Positions 18,701-26,854 of a stretch of DNA of 36,641 nt are shown in pieces. The notes under the pieces are model-generated. The model was not told the origin of the DNA. It saw nothing but the letters and a program-made list of their open reading frames with translations, and searched no databases. This DNA is from Candidatus Thorarchaeota archaeon MP8T_1 (lineage in GTDB: Archaea > Asgardarchaeota > Thorarchaeia > Thorarchaeales > Thorarchaeaceae), in NCBI GenBank assembly GCA_002825465.1, contig PJER01000025.1, positions 1 through 36,641 on the forward strand, read 5' to 3'. Every line of letters starts with the position of its first letter. Positions within the stretch are counted from its first letter, which is position 1. The translations under genes were made by a program, and so were the position numbers.

Positions 18701-21600
18701 TCGTGCCTGATTATTACATGATGCAGGAACAGTGGTTCACTGTTGAGGGTAACTTTGAGATGCCTTACCCAGGAGCTGAGGCTGACTGGTCTGGTGTTCA
18801 TTACACTACTGCTGAATCTTATGGTAAAGTTCCAACTACCAAGATAATTGAAATCGATGATGTCAATTACTTCCTTGGTGGCAATCCTGACACATCGTCA
18901 TGGTATCAAGGTGATGATACTAATCATACTGGTTTTTGGGTAATGATTGGTGCGACGAATTATAGTCTTGATGGCAGAAAGATGTGGCATGCTAATGTCA
19001 ATGGAACATCAATCTGGAATCCAGTCCAATCTGGCAGTACTTTAGACTATGGAACAATGGATGGATTTAATCTCAAATATGAGGGCCAGATAATTGCTTC
19101 ACAGGATTACTATGTAATTAGCGACTACAATTCAACCTATGACTACTATTACAATTGGCGAGTAGATTTCTATAATGGAACAATAATCACTTGCGAACCT
19201 CGTGCATTCTTTGAAGTATATCTAGTTGAAATTGATGGTACTCCTATCTATACAACCTACAACTACCCAGAAATCGAGTATATCTCTGAAACAATTGAGT
19301 ATTATTACGTTACCGATCTTCTAGGGAGTCGTCACTATGTAGAATCATATCGCCAACTTCCTGCTCTAGACGTAATAATTGTCGAAGGATGGGATGTTTG
19401 GGATAATGATACTCGTTATTTCCACTATATCGTTAATGGAACAGAGTATAATAATCCAGACATGAGTTACTATCCTTCTACCTATGTTTTCACCAACAGT
19501 AGTTTGGCTGGCAAATACTTCTTACGATGGTCTGACCATGATAACTCAATATACAATGTGACATACATGGGCAGTTCATACCTTGTGACAGCTAAACATG
19601 ATTACATCTATGAAGTAACAAGCATTGAAGGATTAGCTTATGTCTACACATTGGCACCAATTGAGAGTGTCACCTTCAAGAATTTCAACGAGATAATTGT
19701 TGGAAATCCAAGATGGGCGCTCTGGGGAATGAAGAGTTGGGAAGTTTCAGAGACTAACAACGCTTTGGACCTCGATGGTGACCTTAGTACAACTGATGAC
19801 CAATACTATGTACTTTCTGAATATCAATCAACTAACTCTTACAACAATTCATGGAGTCGTCTGTGGGTGAATCTCATGTGGGATCCTAATGGTACACTCT
19901 ATGGAGATGAGATGAATACCTATTCTTGGATGGGTGTTGAAACAAATACTTGGTCGTACGAGTGGCAGGATACCTACTACTGGTATCATGCTGGAGACCT
20001 CTCCCCAGTAACCTCTGCAGAGTGGGACGAAATTAATTCTATAATCTTCAATGAAGATGGATTTCCACGTGCTGGTTATTGGGACATCTCCCACATGGCA
20101 AAGAATGTCACATGGGCTGATATTCTTGAAGAAGCCCAAGCTAATGGCTGGGACTGGTACTCTGATAATGAGCAGACTTGGACTTGGCTATCATTTGGCG
20201 TTGGTCAGAACTATGGTGTTGAGAGTGAAACCGGTTGGTCTTCAATCAATCTCCGCTACGAATACTCAGGACTTATGCTCTGGGAAGATCTAGACAATGA
20301 TACAATCTTGGATGCATACCTGAATAATCCTGGTGATGGTGAGCTTAGTCATTACTTCATCCCTGATTCAGTAGAGAGCGTCAGTTTTGTTACTCCTGGC
20401 GAGTCATACGATATCCTCGATGAATCTGGTTCAATGTTACTAGGACTTGAAGATGAAGTAGTCTGGGGTGTTACATTCAATGATGTGAATGGTACAACAT
20501 TTCCATTCAATGCTTATGCATACTGGGACTGGTATGGTGGTGTTGTTACAGGAAGTGACCTACGAACATTTGATGAGCGACCAACCAAGGTCACTATCGA
20601 TAAGATATCATTCCTTGTTCACTTCCAGGGTTTCATCAATGAGACCGTTGGTGCAACAAGCAACTATGCAACAATAAAGGTTGACAATACTGTTGGTCAA
20701 TGGTATATTGATGGTGATCCAGACAGCGAGGACCTTCAAGGAAGATCACTTTCATTGAATTATCTGGCTGATGTCAGTACCTCTCAGTTCAAGGTTGGTG
20801 AAGGAGGCGTAAGTCAAGAAGACACAGTAGTTTCTGATAGATTCGAGATTGGTGATAATAGTGCTCGATTTGCTGAAATGATCATGGGCGGTGTGACCTA
20901 TGAATGGGCATATGATCCATACACTGCTTACAATGTTACTAGTCAGACAACAAGGGCAAGCACCTTCACCAGTGCTTACCAATCAGATGACGGTAAGTCT
21001 GCTACTTCTTGGTCATTCACAAGCACTCAGTACTATGTATCAATTGGATTCCCGTATTGGGATGGGCATTATGTATATCAGGACCCCGTATTTGTCGGTT
21101 ACATCAGTAATGCTGGTTCAAGTGGTTCTACTAGTAATGTTGTTTTCAGTTCGCTAAGTATCTACCCTGAAGTGCCAACTTCAACTGATAGTGTTGCTGT
21201 CAGTGTCAATGTTCTTACAACTCTTGATATTGTGAAAGTCGATCTAGTGTACTGCACAGATGGCTTTAGCTTTGATAGACAATCTAACATGTACATGGAT
21301 TATGATAATCACTGGACTGGTACAATTGAACCATTCCCAGATGAGACTCAGGTCTGGTACAAGATAGTTGTAGAGACAGCCACTGGAACTTACGAATCTG
21401 ATGTATATGCATACATTGTTGGTGAAGGTTCTGTTGTAGTTACGACAACTCCTACCAGTCCAACTAGTCCAACTGGTCCTACTGGACCCACAGGATACCC
21501 TGGAATTGGGGAAGGACTTCCAATGGAAATGCTCATGATGATGGGTGGAATTGGAATTGTTGTGGTAATGCTTGGAATCATCGCAAAACGCCGCAAATAG
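15721..21600 (+). CDS. Second giant aromatic-rich cell-surface glycoprotein, paralogue of the first
   Basis: 1,959 residues: a signal peptide (about residues 1-30, basic MRPMRLFNK then hydrophobic), a Tyr/Trp/Asp-rich ectodomain with many N-x-S/T sequons, a Ser/Thr/Pro/Gly linker with repeats of PTSPTS and PTGPTG, a transmembrane helix and a short AKRRK tail. It aligns along its whole length with the protein at 954-7031. Shared blocks include VESPV[ST]I, LQGGAD..DIDG, LDLDGDL.TT.DQ[FY]YV, GWDW..DN.Q.W.WL, VESVSF[IV]TPGE, FDERP and WDG..VY.DPVFV.YIS. This points to tandem paralogues that flank about 8.7 kb of unrelated genes. It is probably an S-layer or other surface-array component. ATG 15721 has a clear GGAGAG ribosome site. 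A terminator hairpin follows. Function unknown. Confidence 0.87.
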   Translation: MRPMRLFNKIFALFVVTLFVVSFSIAGNSAAVPQNYVDSSSGPSYLTNPKPISYSKTADEGTNVDWYTDVGNYNDTWTWSNNNWMFGPKANYELFYNNGTQIDRSDFIPLGEPVKWRINIPRNILRGAGIQSVYLNGWYITQDYNFSASFNLNFYNDSVPTWYAYSYSENYTSGYYAPPYVTINEPSCSFYSDSSMFYVIFSVTYSTNAPKGLYNLYANIYDTLGNSYDVRSKSSIQDMMSEYIALGIPVSEAYSYAYNGGYTLEKKDLAGDTIYSVSRNTDFMLRINITGSSDLDYAAIWTQFYGDMQIPITKVGQHTEMVTKTGGWEYDPVLETYFYNSSIQYTVPEQVWGEYTTYDYYYYGFEWRTHDYRYINYNETTMSWYVETYEMTDEMRLMYIYNFTSMAWESIYGFAYWTYPLDHYQPDVEQELVWYTEPIENAPFHIYEINETLSSVYTVDGVVSIEFVGHFTNDAPKGAIIHFQEQVKDKDGYNYGVSASDSSTALMTWQEYYDAKEVAVESPVTIAKLLNVDGTPIYSWFFPADPGTPFKVRGRLQGGADLSSDIDGALFEMKSYDSFWYEDTYGYTDMYYEILVGSDKSVRLTSYNYTAKENETWGYHWQWGEVLTTGWHYEYNPSTGTDEWVYGEYYTYKDEWVEGWYREWYYYNQKDDKWVPSSDWYYYGIKSELTKTDVIFADVSDINIYTSGGDLFYTFLVNLTDTVSEITHYWDFNFANNTWIEDPASGMGFHDVGIWRPGWVHSLDYAGDSLYVDLSSKIGVYNAGIPSVSDWLAVEERPYITIDSIDYPIVLREISDPYSSYTDKRILFFDNTGYYYELLNGSKIYIENEWVAKLYSITIPGYGSFISAQSYPMYYDNRGTYWYSWWDIDGNLHQGTDYMMWVNNVIIELLDVSEAKHRGYYLRVGDWNILEVQDYPRNDPRTGKEYVLALDGTRYDLSYDSYYGGYQILYEGIIQHASYVFESMNATYLSDTAFVPDYYMMQEQWFTVEGNFEMPYPGAEADWSGVHYTTAESYGKVPTTKIIEIDDVNYFLGGNPDTSSWYQGDDTNHTGFWVMIGATNYSLDGRKMWHANVNGTSIWNPVQSGSTLDYGTMDGFNLKYEGQIIASQDYYVISDYNSTYDYYYNWRVDFYNGTIITCEPRAFFEVYLVEIDGTPIYTTYNYPEIEYISETIEYYYVTDLLGSRHYVESYRQLPALDVIIVEGWDVWDNDTRYFHYIVNGTEYNNPDMSYYPSTYVFTNSSLAGKYFLRWSDHDNSIYNVTYMGSSYLVTAKHDYIYEVTSIEGLAYVYTLAPIESVTFKNFNEIIVGNPRWALWGMKSWEVSETNNALDLDGDLSTTDDQYYVLSEYQSTNSYNNSWSRLWVNLMWDPNGTLYGDEMNTYSWMGVETNTWSYEWQDTYYWYHAGDLSPVTSAEWDEINSIIFNEDGFPRAGYWDISHMAKNVTWADILEEAQANGWDWYSDNEQTWTWLSFGVGQNYGVESETGWSSINLRYEYSGLMLWEDLDNDTILDAYLNNPGDGELSHYFIPDSVESVSFVTPGESYDILDESGSMLLGLEDEVVWGVTFNDVNGTTFPFNAYAYWDWYGGVVTGSDLRTFDERPTKVTIDKISFLVHFQGFINETVGATSNYATIKVDNTVGQWYIDGDPDSEDLQGRSLSLNYLADVSTSQFKVGEGGVSQEDTVVSDRFEIGDNSARFAEMIMGGVTYEWAYDPYTAYNVTSQTTRASTFTSAYQSDDGKSATSWSFTSTQYYVSIGFPYWDGHYVYQDPVFVGYISNAGSSGSTSNVVFSSLSIYPEVPTSTDSVAVSVNVLTTLDIVKVDLVYCTDGFSFDRQSNMYMDYDNHWTGTIEPFPDETQVWYKIVVETATGTYESDVYAYIVGEGSVVVTTTPTSPTSPTGPTGPTGYPGIGEGLPMEMLMMMGGIGIVVVMLGIIAKRRK

Positions 21601-21606
21601 AACAAA

Positions 21607-21642
21607 AAGAGGGGCTTGTCCCCTCTTCCTCTCTCTTTTTTT
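21607..21642 (+). terminator. Hairpin terminator after second giant surface protein
   Basis: AAGAGGGG (21607-21614) pairs with CCCCTCTT (21620-21627) around a 5-nt loop, followed by a pyrimidine tract ending in seven T's (to about 21642). It starts 7 nt after the stop codon, the same layout as at 706, 7040 and 10632. Confidence 0.8.
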
Positions 21643-21655
21643 GAAAGTTAATTCT

Positions 21656-22303
21656 TTATTTCTTTGGAACTTTTTCCCAGTCCGCTAGAAACTTCTTGAT
21701 GCCAACATCTGTTAGTGGATGATTAACCATCTTATCAAGAACATCAGGTGGAATGGTCGCAATATCTGCACCAATAAGAGCAGCTTCATAGACATGAATT
21801 GGGTGTCGTATGCTTGCGACAATGATCTCAGTATCAATACCATAATTTGTGTAAATCTGAGCAATACTCTCTATGATGTCCATTCCAGTTTGACCGATAT
21901 CATCAAGCCTTCCTATGAATGGTGAAACGAAGGTTGCTCCTGCTTTTGCTGCAAGAATTGCTTGGTTAGGACTGAAGACCAACGTGACATTAGTTTGAAT
22001 ACCTTCATCTGCGCAGACCTTGACAGCTTTGAGACCCTCCCATGTCATGGGAATCTTGATTGCTGCATTGTCGATCCAACTATTAAGTTCACGAGCCTCT
22101 TTCAGCATGCCTTCAGCATTCTCGCTTACTACTTCAAGGCTAATTGGACCCTCTACGAATGAAGCAATCTCATCTATTACTGTTCTAAAATCTCGACCTT
22201 CCTTTGCTACGAGTGATGGGTTTGTTGTCACACCATCTACCATCCCTCTCTCATGAGCTTTCCTAATTGCATCGACATTTGCAGTATCTATGAAGAACTT
22301 CAC
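21656..22303 (-). CDS. Transaldolase / fructose-6-phosphate aldolase-like (TalC type)
   Basis: 215 residues, the usual size of the short TalC/FSA transaldolase family. It begins [13 protein letters not shown] and carries DGVTTNPSL (23-31), the Schiff-base lysine in AAIKIP (K83), 'TLVFSPNQA', and [11 protein letters not shown]. It moves dihydroxyacetone units between sugar phosphates in the non-oxidative pentose phosphate route, or cleaves fructose 6-phosphate; sequence alone does not settle which. The frame extends to ATG 22321, but I choose GTG 22303. GAGGAGAG lies 8 nt upstream of it, a TATA box at 22335-22342 predicts transcription start near 22313, and the family normally begins at this residue. 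It sits next to ribulose-phosphate 3-epimerase, which supports a pentose-phosphate role. Confidence 0.92.
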   Translation of the reverse strand: MKFFIDTANVDAIRKAHERGMVDGVTTNPSLVAKEGRDFRTVIDEIASFVEGPISLEVVSENAEGMLKEARELNSWIDNAAIKIPMTWEGLKAVKVCADEGIQTNVTLVFSPNQAILAAKAGATFVSPFIGRLDDIGQTGMDIIESIAQIYTNYGIDTEIIVASIRHPIHVYEAALIGADIATIPPDVLDKMVNHPLTDVGIKKFLADWEKVPKK

Positions 22304-22334
22304 CTTTGATTCTCTCCTCATCAGACCAAGTTAT

Positions 22335-22342
22335 GATTTATA
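22335..22342 (-). promoter_or_regulatory. TATA box of the transaldolase gene
   Basis: Reads tataaatc on the minus strand about 35 nt before GTG 22303. It implies a leader of only about 10 nt that holds the GAGGAGAG ribosome site, and it puts the upstream ATG 22321 outside the transcript. Confidence 0.5.
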
Positions 22343-22394
22343 CTGACGTTTCTAGAATCGTTTCATGATTTAAACGGTAGGGTCTGTATTGAAA

Positions 22395-23051
22395 TCATTC
22401 CATTGCTATTTTGAAGTCACGGACTCTCTGTTCGATATTCGTGGCGTTGAAGATAGCTGACCCAGCAATAAAGAAGTCTGCACCAGCTTTTCGTAAATCT
22501 CCCACATTCTCTACAGTGACTCCCCCATCAACGGCAATACGAACCTCTGGTTTTAGTTCATCAAGGAGCGCCCTCAAATTCGTAATTTTCTCTATTGTTG
22601 AAGGAATGAATTTCTGGCCTCCAAATCCTGGGCAGACACTCATTAGAAGTACAGAGTCAATTAGATCGATGACACCCTCAGCTGTCTTCACGGATGTTGC
22701 AGGATTGAGTGTAATCCCTGCACGCGCGCCATGATCGATTATCATCTGCACGGTCCTATATACATCATATGAAGCCTCCATGTGCGGATAGATGAGTTCC
22801 ACTCCTGCATCAATGAATTTTGGGATGTACTCTCTAGGATTAGTAATCATAAGATGGGCATCTAGAGGTACATCTGTGATTGCTTTCATTTGCTTAGCAA
22901 CCCAAGGTCCAAACGATATGTTAGGAACAAAGTGACCATCCATGATGTCTAAGTGAAAATAATCCGCACCCCCTCTCTCTGCCGCCTTGATATCCGCTTC
23001 AAGATTAGCGAAATTAGCAGCTAGTATAGAAGGTGTAAGAAGAGGCTTCAT
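22395..23051 (-). CDS. rpe: Ribulose-phosphate 3-epimerase
   Basis: 218 residues, a complete TIM-barrel epimerase that interconverts ribulose 5-phosphate and xylulose 5-phosphate. Visible active-site features are PSILAANF (7-14, S8), FHLDIMDGHFVPN with metal ligands H33 and D35, DAHLM with H66, MSVCPGFGGQKF (137-148) and AVDGG with the catalytic D175. It is cytosolic. The neighbouring transaldolase gene lies 91 nt downstream with its own promoter, so the two are adjacent but perhaps separately transcribed. Together they suggest at least part of a non-oxidative pentose phosphate pathway, which many archaea replace with the ribulose monophosphate route. Confidence 0.95.
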   Translation of the reverse strand: MKPLLTPSILAANFANLEADIKAAERGGADYFHLDIMDGHFVPNISFGPWVAKQMKAITDVPLDAHLMITNPREYIPKFIDAGVELIYPHMEASYDVYRTVQMIIDHGARAGITLNPATSVKTAEGVIDLIDSVLLMSVCPGFGGQKFIPSTIEKITNLRALLDELKPEVRIAVDGGVTVENVGDLRKAGADFFIAGSAIFNATNIEQRVRDFKIAME

Positions 23052-23108
23052 TGCATGCTATGACCGTAGGAGGTTGTATTTAATCTTCTCTTATTGGTCT
23101 GAATAACA

Positions 23109-24749
23109 TCAATCCTTGAGCAATTTGGGGACTTGAAAGCGAGCTATCAGTACCAAGACTAATAATGCCACTCCTTGGGCAGCTAGACTAATGAGATGCA
23201 ATCCTGTTGCAATCATCGCTACTCCATAGGCAATTAGAGGAACAATTCCAATTCCTGCAGCAATTGCTGCTGAAACAAATCCTATTGTCTGATCACTAGT
23301 TACATTTACTGCAACTGCACGACCTCCACCTCGAATCTTGAATACAGCTGTCCCTACAGTCATTCCAAGGACGTATCCACATGGAATTTGAACAATAGGC
23401 ATTAGAAGTATTAGTGGAGAGATTGGTGAATTAAGCCAGAATACAATATCTAGTGCAATCATACTAAGGGTGTATGGGACAATCATTATGACAGTCTTGG
23501 ATCTAAGTATTAATTTGGAGCTTAGTGGCAGACCTTCGTGAATGGAAGCTCCCTGCGTATCGAACATTAGCACTGATACAAGTGAGATACCACCAAATAG
23601 ATTGGCATATTCGAGAGCTACTAATGCAGTGTAACTTCTCATTGCAGTATCATCCCAATACTGGATCATCGGGTAGAGCATAACAACTAGAAATATTGGG
23701 ATTGCAAAGATGAAGGCAGAACCAATATTTCTCGTGGCAAGTTTGATATCCTTGCGAATCATTCCCAATAGTGGCGATTTTGTTTCAACTGCAATCTCTT
23801 TCAAGAGACCTGGTTTTGATGTTGAGATGCCCCCTAGAGTGATTTCTCGTAGAGATTCACCACTCCTTCTGAATGCTATAAGAGCAAGAACACCATAGAG
23901 TATTGTACCTGTCAATGATGCTAGAATGGTTTCAAGAGGAACAAATGATGAATAGGGAATTGATGAGGCTAGAAATCCAAAGGAGAATGGGAATATCAAA
24001 GCAAGAATAGTGAAGAAACTATCTCCTCCAATTGAGGATAGCCCAATTATGAATCTGATTAAATCTGGAAGATAACTACCTATGCTATAGATACTTAGCA
24101 TACCTACCACTATACCTAGAGAAGCAGCAACTCGGACAATTGAGGATGCTCTTGATTCATCCGTCTGATGCGTCTTCTTGTGAAACCATTTTGAAACTTT
24201 TATCAAAGCACCAATCGCAACTGAGACTGTACTTGCACATGCTATTAGTGCTATAACCGAAACTAGTGGGCCAAAGAGTAGTAAACATCCAACAGGAAAT
24301 ATGACTAAAGAGAGGACAACTGGTGCAATGAAGATTCTTACAAAGGTCATGAAATTCAACTGTTCAAGGTCTTCCCGAGAAAGTGGAAGAGTTGATGGCA
24401 ATTTCATTGCGCCAGACGCAAATAGGCCTGAAGTTGTAGTAAGATTTAGGAAGAATATCACTACAAAACTTAGTGTGAGGTAGACTGCAAATCCCACCGC
24501 CAATACTGCATCAGGATTTCCCAGATCTGAGTCAAATCTTGCTGCTGCAAGTGATAGTATTGCGAGCATTATGAGAATCATCGAAGAGAAGAACATATTC
24601 ATTCTACTCTGCGATTTCAAAGCTCTAGAGATTTTGTCAGGGTTCTCTTTTACTCTTGCGAGATTTGCTGGATTAGCCTCCAGAAATGCCTGAAAGCGGA
24701 CTTCTTGTGCAACTACTCCTGCAGCACGCCAGCTCTCAGAGCGGTTCAA
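23109..24749 (-). CDS. ABC-2 type transporter permease
   Basis: 546 residues with a soluble N-terminus and about a dozen hydrophobic segments in two clusters, separated by a cytoplasmic stretch around 'LGMIRKDIKLATRNIGSAF'. Coupling to the ATPase encoded immediately upstream makes this the membrane part of an exporter. The substrate is not evident; this double-length permease type often exports peptides, lipids or antibiotics. The start is TTG 24749, which overlaps the ATPase stop in TTGA (24746-24749), a typical translational coupling. No other in-frame start near the N-terminus is better placed. Confidence 0.82.
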   Translation of the reverse strand: MNRSESWRAAGVVAQEVRFQAFLEANPANLARVKENPDKISRALKSQSRMNMFFSSMILIMLAILSLAAARFDSDLGNPDAVLAVGFAVYLTLSFVVIFFLNLTTTSGLFASGAMKLPSTLPLSREDLEQLNFMTFVRIFIAPVVLSLVIFPVGCLLLFGPLVSVIALIACASTVSVAIGALIKVSKWFHKKTHQTDESRASSIVRVAASLGIVVGMLSIYSIGSYLPDLIRFIIGLSSIGGDSFFTILALIFPFSFGFLASSIPYSSFVPLETILASLTGTILYGVLALIAFRRSGESLREITLGGISTSKPGLLKEIAVETKSPLLGMIRKDIKLATRNIGSAFIFAIPIFLVVMLYPMIQYWDDTAMRSYTALVALEYANLFGGISLVSVLMFDTQGASIHEGLPLSSKLILRSKTVIMIVPYTLSMIALDIVFWLNSPISPLILLMPIVQIPCGYVLGMTVGTAVFKIRGGGRAVAVNVTSDQTIGFVSAAIAAGIGIVPLIAYGVAMIATGLHLISLAAQGVALLVLVLIARFQVPKLLKD

Positions 24750-25525
24750 TCTGCCAGTGCCTCCCTCAATACTGAAACACCTTCAGCGACCTCATCTTCT
24801 TGTTCTGTGAGTTTGAGGAAGATGGATTCTAATGTCGCTCCCTCTTTACCTGATTTACTACGCAGTTCATCAAGTGTACCTTCTGCAATCAACTTGCCTT
24901 CATCTATTATGCCTACTCGGTCGCAGAGACCCTCTGCAACTTCCATAACGTGTGTACTCATGAGGACTGAGCCACCATTCTCGGTGTGAATCTTTACAAC
25001 ATCTTTCATGATCTTTGCTGCACGTACATCCAGGCTTGAGAAGGGTTCATCAAGAATCAGTAATTTTGGTCGATGGAGGAGAGCTGCAATTAGCATCGTT
25101 TTCTGTTTATTACCGAGAGACAAGGTGACGATCATGTTGTCATAGTATTGTTCGAAATCGAGCGCTTTGACAAATTCTTTCATCCTTTTAGTGACTTGGT
25201 CCTCAGGAAGCTTACGTATTGATGCGATGAAATCAAAGAGCTCTCTTGGTGTCAGAGAGTCGTAGAGCTGTTGTTCCTCTGGAACATATCCAACAAGATT
25301 CTTTACACCAACGGGATTTTCCTTTGAATCGATGCCAAAGATTTTGGTACTTCCTGAATCAGGATCTAATAGTCCCATTAGCATTTTTATCGTTGTTGTC
25401 TTTCCAGCTCCATTTGGGCCAAGGAGGGCATAGATTTCTCCCTCTCGAACAGCAAGAGACACATCATTTACTGCAACGAGGTCTCCAAAAGATTTCACAA
25501 GATTTGTAACTTCAACTGCGGTCAC
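24746..25525 (-). CDS. ABC transporter ATP-binding protein
   Basis: 259 residues of the ABC-2 exporter class. It shows Walker A GPNGAGKTT, Q-loop region 'GYVPEEQQLYDSLT', a relaxed signature LSLGNKQK in place of LSGGQ, Walker B LLILDEP, D-loop SSLD and the switch histidine in STHVMEVAE. It powers the permease encoded just downstream (4-nt overlap). The start is GTG 25525 with GGAG 8 nt upstream, and a TATA-like atataatatt lies at 25591-25600. An imperfect inverted repeat TGTGT/ACACA (25545-25562) lies between promoter and start. The regulator gene upstream (25621-26073) has the same direction. Confidence 0.93.
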   Translation of the reverse strand: MTAVEVTNLVKSFGDLVAVNDVSLAVREGEIYALLGPNGAGKTTTIKMLMGLLDPDSGSTKIFGIDSKENPVGVKNLVGYVPEEQQLYDSLTPRELFDFIASIRKLPEDQVTKRMKEFVKALDFEQYYDNMIVTLSLGNKQKTMLIAALLHRPKLLILDEPFSSLDVRAAKIMKDVVKIHTENGGSVLMSTHVMEVAEGLCDRVGIIDEGKLIAEGTLDELRSKSGKEGATLESIFLKLTEQEDEVAEGVSVLREALAD

Positions 25526-25620
25526 TACTTAAGCTCCATAAGTTTGTGTGAACAATGACACATGATTCTCAAATTGCTTCTCTCAAAGTAATATAATATT
25601 TCAGAACCACGCCATTCATT

Positions 25621-26073
25621 TTAGGTTCTCTCTGCATCAATAATTTCTGAACCATCATCACGTAATCGGACTCTGCGTTTAACAAATGTCCAATAACTGT
25701 AAAATAAAATCCACCCAAAAGTTGGTATTGCAACAAATATGTAAAACTGAGTCGCAGCGAAGAGAAAATAGATGTTAAGTACAGACATCATCAGGACATT
25801 AATCATCCAAGACCTTCTTTGCCAACCATAATTAGATACAACATGTACCGCTCTCAGAGCCGCAAATCCTCTAGCATTTAGTGTATAGAGACCGTCCGCA
25901 TCAGTTGTGATGACTGTTTCCATCTTCTTGAGATGAAAATCGAGTTGTCCACTACTCTTGATTCTCAGATTTCTCTTGAGATCCGCGAAACGGATAGGTC
26001 TCTGTGCGAGTTCTCGTAAGATTGCTATTCTCATTGGATGAGAGATTGCTTCGAATACTTCATCGGATGTCAT
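25621..26073 (-). CDS. Membrane-tethered ArsR-like winged-helix regulator
   Basis: 150 residues. The N-terminal winged helix-turn-helix (about 1-75) has 'VFEAISHPMRIAILRELAQ' and the recognition-helix region 'IKSSGQLDFHLKKME', as in archaeal ArsR/GntR-like one-component regulators. Two hydrophobic helices follow (about 90-130: 'VLMMSVLNIYFLFAATQF' and 'FVAIPTFGWILFYSYW'), with a short charged C-terminal tail. DNA binding from the membrane is therefore likely. It lies 95 nt upstream of the ABC exporter genes on the same strand and is a candidate regulator of them. Its own promoter (TATA-like at 26101-26112) is preceded by a 20-bp palindrome, suggesting autoregulation. Confidence 0.82.
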   Translation of the reverse strand: MTSDEVFEAISHPMRIAILRELAQRPIRFADLKRNLRIKSSGQLDFHLKKMETVITTDADGLYTLNARGFAALRAVHVVSNYGWQRRSWMINVLMMSVLNIYFLFAATQFYIFVAIPTFGWILFYSYWTFVKRRVRLRDDGSEIIDAERT

Positions 26074-26100
26074 TGTTCTTCAAGAATGACATGGTATCCG

Positions 26101-26112
26101 TATGATATAATC
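26101..26112 (-). promoter_or_regulatory. TATA box of the winged-helix regulator gene
   Basis: Reads ggattatatcata-like sequence on the minus strand, about 30 nt before ATG 26073. An 11-bp palindrome TTCTTCAAGAA (26076-26086) lies between it and the start codon. Confidence 0.5.
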
Positions 26113-26119
26113 CCTCGTT

Positions 26120-26139
26120 CCTTGACTAGTTAGTCAAGG
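26120..26139. promoter_or_regulatory. 20-bp near-perfect palindrome, probable operator
   Basis: CCTTGACTA and TAGTCAAGG form perfect 9-bp arms around a GT spacer, directly upstream of the regulator's TATA box and BRE position. A further half-site-like TTGACTT follows at about 26143. This is the expected layout for a dimeric winged-helix protein; the binding protein is inferred to be the product of the adjacent gene. Confidence 0.6.
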
Positions 26140-26247
26140 ATTATTGACTTCGAATATACAATTCTGAAAATCAAAATAATCCCTTGAAATTATCTCCTCT
26201 CTTAGAGGTGTTGTATTAGATCGGATTTGTCTCTTATAATCCGCAAA

Positions 26248-26718
26248 TCACATGATTCTTTTCTTCAGATATGATGCAACTTTCGGGCATGCTTCTACGA
26301 ATAGCTTTGAATTTCGAATTTCCGTGGGAATATCATCGCGATCAATTCCAGTAAAACCAAATTTGAAAAATAGACTTGGAACTTTTGCAGTGCAAACATA
26401 AACAGCTTCGGTTCCTGCTTCGGTTGCTTCTTGTAGTAACTTCTCTATCAGCTTCTTTCCTATTTTCAAACCTTGATACTTGCGATCGACAGCAAAGGAT
26501 CTAAGTAAAGATGTTCCAGTAAAATGTTCCAGACCAATGCATCCGACGATAGTATTTGTGGTTGATTCTCTAATGATATAGAAATTTGTGAAATCTGGGT
26601 CTATTCCATCCGTAGGCACATTTACTGATTCTAAAAGATTTAGGATTCCCTGCAAATCATCATATGTAGCAAGCTCTATCTCTGAAATCGGTGACATTGC
26701 ACCTTTTTTGATAATCAT
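26248..26718 (-). CDS. GNAT N-acetyltransferase, ArsN2-like
   Basis: 156 residues as annotated. A GNAT fold with 'LLRSFAVDRKYQGLKIGKKL' (acetyl-CoA pyrophosphate loop Q-x-x-x-x-G) and a C-terminal 'YVCTAKVPSLFFKFGF' followed by 'DIPTEIRNSKLFVEACPK'. That tail matches ArsN2-type acetyltransferases often found in arsenic operons, which acetylate small arsenic or phosphinothricin-like compounds. No arsenic genes are nearby, so the substrate remains open. The frame extends to TTG 26790, but the extra 24 residues look unlike the family, and a TATA-like taattatc (26741-26748) fits a leaderless message starting at ATG 26718; ATG 26700 is also possible. Confidence 0.75.
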   Translation of the reverse strand: MIIKKGAMSPISEIELATYDDLQGILNLLESVNVPTDGIDPDFTNFYIIRESTTNTIVGCIGLEHFTGTSLLRSFAVDRKYQGLKIGKKLIEKLLQEATEAGTEAVYVCTAKVPSLFFKFGFTGIDRDDIPTEIRNSKLFVEACPKVASYLKKRIM

Positions 26719-26854
26719 TTCACTTATGTTGCTTATGATGTAATTATCTTTCGTTCTTAGATTCGATTCCAAGAATTTTCTGATGACCAAAAGTAATCGT
26801 CTTGATTGACATGATTACTTAGAGCTTAAATGGAGGTTTGATTTTTTTTCACTT

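Noticed and set aside
21430..21600. Possible PGF-CTERM/archaeosortase signal in the giant surface proteins (GYPGIGEG before the last helix)
   Set aside because: The PGF tripeptide is absent and the tails look like ordinary single-helix anchors with a basic end.
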